NCBI GenBank assembly: GCA_002361235.1
Contig: DESI01000061.1
Location: 1 to 37,661, forward strand
Source of the DNA: Porphyromonadaceae bacterium UBA3318
GTDB lineage: Bacteria > Bacteroidota > Bacteroidia > Bacteroidales > Muribaculaceae
Direction of reading: 5' to 3'
DNA: 37,661 bases
Below the pieces are notes generated by a model. That model searched no databases. It saw nothing but the letters and a program-made list of their open reading frames with translations, and was not told where the DNA came from. The position numbers and the translations under genes were made by a program. Shown piece by piece: positions 34,113 through 37,661 of this stretch (the stretch's first letter is position 1; each line of letters opens with the position of its first letter).

Positions 34113-34113
34113 C
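34088..34113 (+). terminator. Intrinsic terminator of the small transcript
   Basis: TCCGGAGG (34088-34095), loop AAGG, CCTCCGGA (34100-34107), then TTTTTCG. A perfect 8-bp GC-rich stem with a tetraloop and T-run. Confidence 0.8.
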
Positions 34114-34159
34114 GCAAGGATTTACTTGTGAAAATAGTGGAGAAAATATTGTAGTTTAA

Positions 34160-34220
34160 AAAGTTAAGATAATAGTCAGTCTTTAGAGTCTTTAGCAAGT
34201 CTTGGTGTTCTCTTAACTTT
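34160..34220. promoter_or_regulatory. Repeat-rich upstream region of the AAA+ gene
   Basis: AAAGTTAAGA (34160-34169) and TCTTAACTTT (34211-34220) are perfect 10-bp inverted repeats 41 bases apart. Between them AGTCTTTAG occurs twice in tandem (34178-34186, 34187-34195) and a third partial copy AGTCTTGG follows at 34198-34205. TAACTTTA (34214-34221), one base off the -7 consensus, overlaps the right arm, 34 bases before the AAA+ ATG. Confidence 0.5.
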
Positions 34221-34255
34221 ATCAGCTTTATAACTATCTAAACTAAAAAAACTGT

Positions 34256-36151
34256 ATGAACAAAAAATCACCGATTTATGTAGGTCAGATTCAGTTCTAC
34301 ACCTACAATCAGGACCAGGTCGACGATCTGGCTCTTATCAATCAGTTTCCTTTCGACGACCGCAGCGATTTTATCGCTGATCCTTCGTTGGCCGGCATCG
34401 CGGTCAAGATCTGTGCCACCAACGAGCGCTTCGACAGCGGCGTGCGCCGCAACGTCACGCTGACACTGGTGGATGTCACCTCACGCTGCGAGGTGGCCTC
34501 CCGATCCCTGAAAATAATCCTGCGCCGGCAGGAATGCTTCAAGGAATTCTACGCCCACTTCCCCGCCGACGGCATAATATCGGGCCATACCTTCAAACTC
34601 GTTGTAGACGACCCGATTGCTTCGCATACCATAGACCGGCGTGTATTCCGGCTGATTGACACCAACCCCCTGCCCCATCCGGCGGAATGGTATGGCGTCT
34701 GCGACGGCGGTGTCCGTCCGGCTTGGGAAGACAATCTGTATAAGTCCCTCACTACCGATGACGGCCAGACGTATTATGTCCGGTTCAGCATGGGGCAGAA
34801 ACTTGGATACAGGCTGCCGTCGGTATTGCCTGAACTTGAGCTGCGGCTGTACGTGCCTGACGAGGAGCAGCCTCTGGTCATGTTCGCCGAACCGCGTTGC
34901 ATGAGCAGTGACGATTACAAGGACAACATCTGGTATGTGGAATATCCCTTCACCACTGCATACGACCGTAACGGCACGTTCTACGCCGAGTTGCTGTGCA
35001 TGGAATATCCCATCGCCGGCTTTGTATTCGTCACGGATGTGGAACCCGAAACCGGGAAATGGTATGGCACCGACATTGAGCCGCTGGACGAATATTCGCC
35101 CGATGCGGTCATAGACCGATTGCTTGCTATCCATCATCAGGACTCGTCGGCCACGACATCCGACGCTCTGGACTTCGACCAACTGCTTGACGACTTCATA
35201 GCCGGGCAGAAGGAGAAATCCGGCTCCGAAGCCGACGAATCACAGGAAGTAGAATCATATTCAGAAGATGAATCGGAACATAACGAGTCATTGCTGTCGT
35301 CGCTTGACCATCTGACCGGCCTGCGTTCGGTCAAGGATAAACTTACTATCTACGAGCGTGTGGTGCGCTTCAACAAAATGCGCTCGGAACGAGGACTTCC
35401 ATCTACCGCTTCCCCGCTTCACGCCATGTTCCTCGGCTCACCGGGAACCGGCAAGACCACCGTCGCCAAGATGATGGGTGTGATGCTGCATCGAGCAGGC
35501 GTACTGTCCAAGGGGCATGTGGTTGTACGCGAGCGCGCCACGCTGCTGGGACAGAACTACAACTCCGAGGCCGAGAAGACACTTGATGCCATCGAGAAAG
35601 CCCAGGGCGGCATACTGTTCATAGACGAAGCATACCAGCTTTGTCAGCCTAACGACCCGCGCGATCCCGGCAAGTTCGTGATCGAGACATTACTCACGGC
35701 ATTGGCCGATGACTCCAACCGTGACTGGATGTTGGTGCTGGCCGGGTATTCCGAGCAGATGAAGCGGATGTTCGACATGAATCCGGGCTTCAAGTCTCGC
35801 ATTCCCGATTCCAACATTTACGTCTTTGACGATTTCACGGAATCAGAGTTGATGGAGATAGCAGAAAAATACCTGGAACGCAACAATTACGTCCTCTCCG
35901 ACGATGCGCGCCTGGCATTGAGCCGCCGGCTCAGCGCCGATTATGTGCGGCGAGACAAGACCTTTGGCAACGCCCGTCATGTCATCAACATGATCCAGAC
36001 CGAAATCCTCCCCTCCATGGCAGTCCGTGTCATCACCGCCGGCCTCTCCGACGAGACTGCTCTCACCCAGATCCAGCGCGCCGACATCCCGGCCCCTGTG
36101 CCGTCGCTTTCCCTCGCCACCACGCGTCCCCGCATCGGTTTTGTCGCCTGA
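34256..36151 (+). CDS. CbxX/CfqX-type AAA+ ATPase with large unrecognised N-terminal region
   Basis: 631 residues in three parts. Residues 1-295 hold two stretches that look beta-rich (about 60-130 and 170-285), with no domain I can name. Residues 296-348 are an acidic, serine-rich linker. Residues 350-605 are a CbxX/CfqX (SpoVK, EccA-related) AAA+ domain: GSPGTGKT (394-401, Lys400), ILFIDEAYQL with Asp457/Glu458, a sensor region VLAGYSEQM, and NPGFKSRI with the expected arginine finger. Relatives such as CbbX remodel other proteins. The client of this one is unknown. No signal peptide or membrane helix, so cytoplasmic. It has its own repeat-rich upstream region, and a 47-base palindrome follows the stop. 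Confidence 0.88.
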   Translation: MNKKSPIYVGQIQFYTYNQDQVDDLALINQFPFDDRSDFIADPSLAGIAVKICATNERFDSGVRRNVTLTLVDVTSRCEVASRSLKIILRRQECFKEFYAHFPADGIISGHTFKLVVDDPIASHTIDRRVFRLIDTNPLPHPAEWYGVCDGGVRPAWEDNLYKSLTTDDGQTYYVRFSMGQKLGYRLPSVLPELELRLYVPDEEQPLVMFAEPRCMSSDDYKDNIWYVEYPFTTAYDRNGTFYAELLCMEYPIAGFVFVTDVEPETGKWYGTDIEPLDEYSPDAVIDRLLAIHHQDSSATTSDALDFDQLLDDFIAGQKEKSGSEADESQEVESYSEDESEHNESLLSSLDHLTGLRSVKDKLTIYERVVRFNKMRSERGLPSTASPLHAMFLGSPGTGKTTVAKMMGVMLHRAGVLSKGHVVVRERATLLGQNYNSEAEKTLDAIEKAQGGILFIDEAYQLCQPNDPRDPGKFVIETLLTALADDSNRDWMLVLAGYSEQMKRMFDMNPGFKSRIPDSNIYVFDDFTESELMEIAEKYLERNNYVLSDDARLALSRRLSADYVRRDKTFGNARHVINMIQTEILPSMAVRVITAGLSDETALTQIQRADIPAPVPSLSLATTRPRIGFVA

Positions 36152-36161
36152 CAATCTGCGA

Positions 36162-36208
36162 GTAACTAATGCAACAGCGGTTACTGTAACCACTGTTGCA
36201 TTAGTTAC
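36162..36208. repeat. 47-base near-perfect palindrome between AAA+ gene and recombinase
   Basis: Left arm 36162-36184 (beginning GTAACTAATGCAACAG) and right arm 36186-36208 are 23-base inverted copies around a single central T, with one mismatch (36178 against 36192). No T-run follows, so it is not a standard terminator, though RNA from it would fold strongly. Confidence 0.9.
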
Positions 36209-36288
36209 ATTGGCTTAAGGTTCAATGAATCATATAGATTTAATGCTTCGGATTTAATGGATAAGGAAGTGATGGAATTTGGAGATAG

Positions 36289-36296
36289 TATTTTTG
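36289..36296 (+). promoter_or_regulatory. -7 box (TATTTTTG) of the recombinase gene
   Basis: TATTTTTG fits TAnnTTTG and lies 16 bases before the ATG at 36313. No good -33 TTTG at the standard distance. Confidence 0.45.
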
Positions 36297-36312
36297 CCAA
36301 AAACTTCGCTAA

Positions 36313-37515
36313 ATGACATCAATCAAAGTAAAATTCAGGCCCTCGACTGTCGTCGGTCACGAGGGCTCAATCTATTATCAGATTATCCACGAGCGGAAGG
36401 TGCGACAGCTTCCTGCCTGTTACAAGATATTTCCGGAAGAATGGGACGATAAACGTTCAACGGTAGCCACTACCCATAACAGCGACCGCAAACCGCTGAT
36501 TCTATCCATTCGCGAGCGTATCAAATGGGATATGGAACGGTTGGCAAAGATAGACCGCAAACTGAATGCCACAGGCCTCCCCTATACCATTGATGACGTG
36601 ATAGACGAATTCAACCGCTACGCCAGTGAATACAGTCTGTTCAACTATATGGAAAGCGTCATTGCAAAACTGAAACAGAAAGAGAAAGTCGGGACTGCCG
36701 GAACTTACCGGTCGACACTCAATAGTTTCAAAAAATACATGAAAGACCAGGACATTATGCTGGACTGCATCACCTCTGAAACAATGGAGGGTTATGAGGC
36801 GTGGCTACGGAACCGGGGAATCATCCCTAACACCATATCGTTCTACACCCGAATCCTCCGGGCCGTCTACAACCGTGCGGTAGAGGAAGACATAATCGAG
36901 AACCGCAATCCCTTCCGCCACGTCTATACAGGCGTGGACAAGACCGTGAAACGTGCTCTTCCGCTGGCCATTATCAAGAAAATCAAGGCTTTGGACTTAT
37001 CTCTGACTCCCTCGCTTGATTACGCCCGCGATATGTTCATGATGAGTTTCTGCTTGCGCGGGATGAGCTTCATCGATATGGCCTTTCTGAAAAAGTCAGA
37101 CCTTAAAAACGGACACCTCACCTATCGTCGTCACAAAACCGGCCAGCAACTTGTCATCGCATGGACCAAAGAAATGCAGATGCTTGTTGACAAATATCCG
37201 GAAAACCGCAGTGACTATCTGCTTCCGATTATCCGCAATCCCGGAACCAACGAACGATGCACCTACCGGAATGTCGGCTACAACATCAACCACAACCTGA
37301 AACGCATCGCCACAATGGTTGGGGTTGCCATTCCACTGACCATGTATGTAGCCCGTCACAGCTGGGCCTCGGCGGCCAAAGCCAAAGGCATCCCAATTTC
37401 CGTCATATCCGAAGGCATGGGCCACGACAGCGAAGCCACAACCCAGATATACCTTGCCAGTCTCGACACCTCCATCGTAGACCGAGCCAACTCCCTGATC
37501 CTGTCCTCGCTTTAA
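36313..37515 (+). CDS. Tyrosine site-specific recombinase (Bacteroidota Tsr/integrase type)
   Basis: 400 residues: N-terminal arm-type domain (about 1-95), SAM-like core-binding domain (about 105-210) and catalytic domain (about 220-390). Catalytic residues read as Arg249 (LRGMSF), Lys275 (HKTGQ), Arg348 in YVARHSWA, His371 (GMGHDS) and nucleophile Tyr380 (TQIYLASLD). Box II has Tyr345 where the general family has His, as in many Bacteroidota recombinases that invert promoters or act as integrases of mobile elements. The gene looks intact. Whether it serves an integrated element or DNA inversion cannot be told, as the right flank is cut off. Confidence 0.92.
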   Translation: MTSIKVKFRPSTVVGHEGSIYYQIIHERKVRQLPACYKIFPEEWDDKRSTVATTHNSDRKPLILSIRERIKWDMERLAKIDRKLNATGLPYTIDDVIDEFNRYASEYSLFNYMESVIAKLKQKEKVGTAGTYRSTLNSFKKYMKDQDIMLDCITSETMEGYEAWLRNRGIIPNTISFYTRILRAVYNRAVEEDIIENRNPFRHVYTGVDKTVKRALPLAIIKKIKALDLSLTPSLDYARDMFMMSFCLRGMSFIDMAFLKKSDLKNGHLTYRRHKTGQQLVIAWTKEMQMLVDKYPENRSDYLLPIIRNPGTNERCTYRNVGYNINHNLKRIATMVGVAIPLTMYVARHSWASAAKAKGIPISVISEGMGHDSEATTQIYLASLDTSIVDRANSLILSSL

Positions 37516-37549
37516 CACTTAGAGCTTAGAGCGTTACTCCCCGCAAAAA

Positions 37550-37564
37550 CGGATCATATATCCG
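37550..37564. repeat. Short inverted repeat downstream of the recombinase
   Basis: CGGAT (37550-37554) and ATCCG (37560-37564) around CATAT. A tandem TTAGAGC pair lies just before it (from about 37520). Could belong to an RNA hairpin or recombination site; weak. Confidence 0.3.
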
Positions 37565-37595
37565 ATTCTCAATAAAATTCCCTTAAAATAACTAC

Positions 37596-37635
37596 AGCCT
37601 CAGCACCACCCGGTTCTGAGGCTTATTTTGTTTAG
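37596..37635 (+). terminator. Intrinsic terminator downstream of the recombinase
   Basis: AGCCTCAG (37596-37603) pairs with CTGAGGCT (37616-37623) around a 12-base loop, followed by TATTTTGTTT. A perfect 8-bp stem with a T-rich tail, 80 bases after the stop codon. Confidence 0.8.
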
Positions 37636-37661
37636 CAATCGTCCAAATCTCTTCATTAGAG

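Noticed and set aside
33838..34115. tmRNA, RNase P RNA, SRP RNA or riboswitch identity for the small transcript
   Set aside because: I looked for the tag peptide coding sequence, the RNase P core and the SRP GGAAGG-loop context and saw none; no standard riboswitch core recognised.
33979..34131. Open frame of 50 codons continuing in frame after the double stop TAG TGA of the tiny ORF
   Set aside because: It has no start, runs through the terminator hairpin and uses rare CGG/AGG codons; read-through of two stops is not a reasonable default.
33896..34198. 100-codon open frame on the minus strand over the candidate small RNA
   Set aside because: No family features, arginine-rich shadow composition, and it would run antisense through a promoter and terminator that both point the other way.
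1..37661. CRISPR arrays, tRNA and rRNA genes, insertion sequences
   Set aside because: No regularly spaced repeats, no T-loop/CCA-type tRNA patterns, no transposase and no rRNA stretches were seen by eye.

Overview
The window looks like chromosomal DNA of a Bacteroidota bacterium of the order Bacteroidales. A gut Muribaculaceae-type genome is my best guess, but family rank is not proven by sequence alone. The evidence is: about half G+C; many upstream regions with the Bacteroidota sigma-ABfr promoter form (TTTG, 19-20 nt, TAnnTTTG); no strong Shine-Dalgarno sites; and gene families and neighbourhoods typical of the order (MlaD next to an amidase, a type 2 glycerate kinase, HrpB, a Tsr-like tyrosine recombinase with the box II form YxxR). 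I saw no rRNA, tRNA, CRISPR array or insertion sequence.

Bases 125-9341, all on the minus strand, form one long tightly packed run of ten genes: udk, lptB, an amidase, an MCE (MlaD-like) protein, lysC, engB, rpiB, folB, an SGNH hydrolase and an MBOAT acyltransferase. Diverging from udk are mlaE and mlaF (9449-10986, plus strand). The permease and ATPase of an Mla-type lipid transporter and its MCE subunit are therefore split across one divergent promoter region, together with LptB (LPS export) and a peptidoglycan amidase. This is an envelope-assembly neighbourhood with metabolic genes (aspartate kinase, pteridine and pentose phosphate enzymes) woven in.

Bases 11126-19838 hold single genes and short operons: rubrerythrin, glycerate kinase, a SpoU RNA methyltransferase, a ProX/YbaK editing deacylase, an LtaS-like sulfatase-fold membrane enzyme convergent with a lipoprotein carboxylesterase, an iron-sulfur-flavoprotein-like reductase translationally coupled to a macro-like A1S_2505 family protein, and a small exported protein. 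Bases 19914-26272 (minus strand) hold patB/malY with a DUF3737 beta-helix protein, a SulP transporter abutting a MATE exporter, and a DnaQ-like exonuclease with a small membrane protein. Bases 26407-30794 (plus strand) hold hrpB, a cation diffusion facilitator and an exported CMD-cupin fusion. A calcium-type P-type ATPase follows on the minus strand (30910-33615).

The right end (33616-37661) is the part least explained by known families. It contains a 640-base gene-poor stretch with a textbook promoter, a strong intrinsic terminator and a GC-rich structured segment between them (candidate small RNA or tiny-ORF transcript). Next comes a CbxX/CfqX-type AAA+ ATPase with a large unrecognised N-terminal region and its own repeat-rich upstream region, then a 47-base near-perfect palindrome, and last a Tsr-like tyrosine recombinase. 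This locus is the best candidate in the window for an undescribed system; the functional link between its parts is inference.
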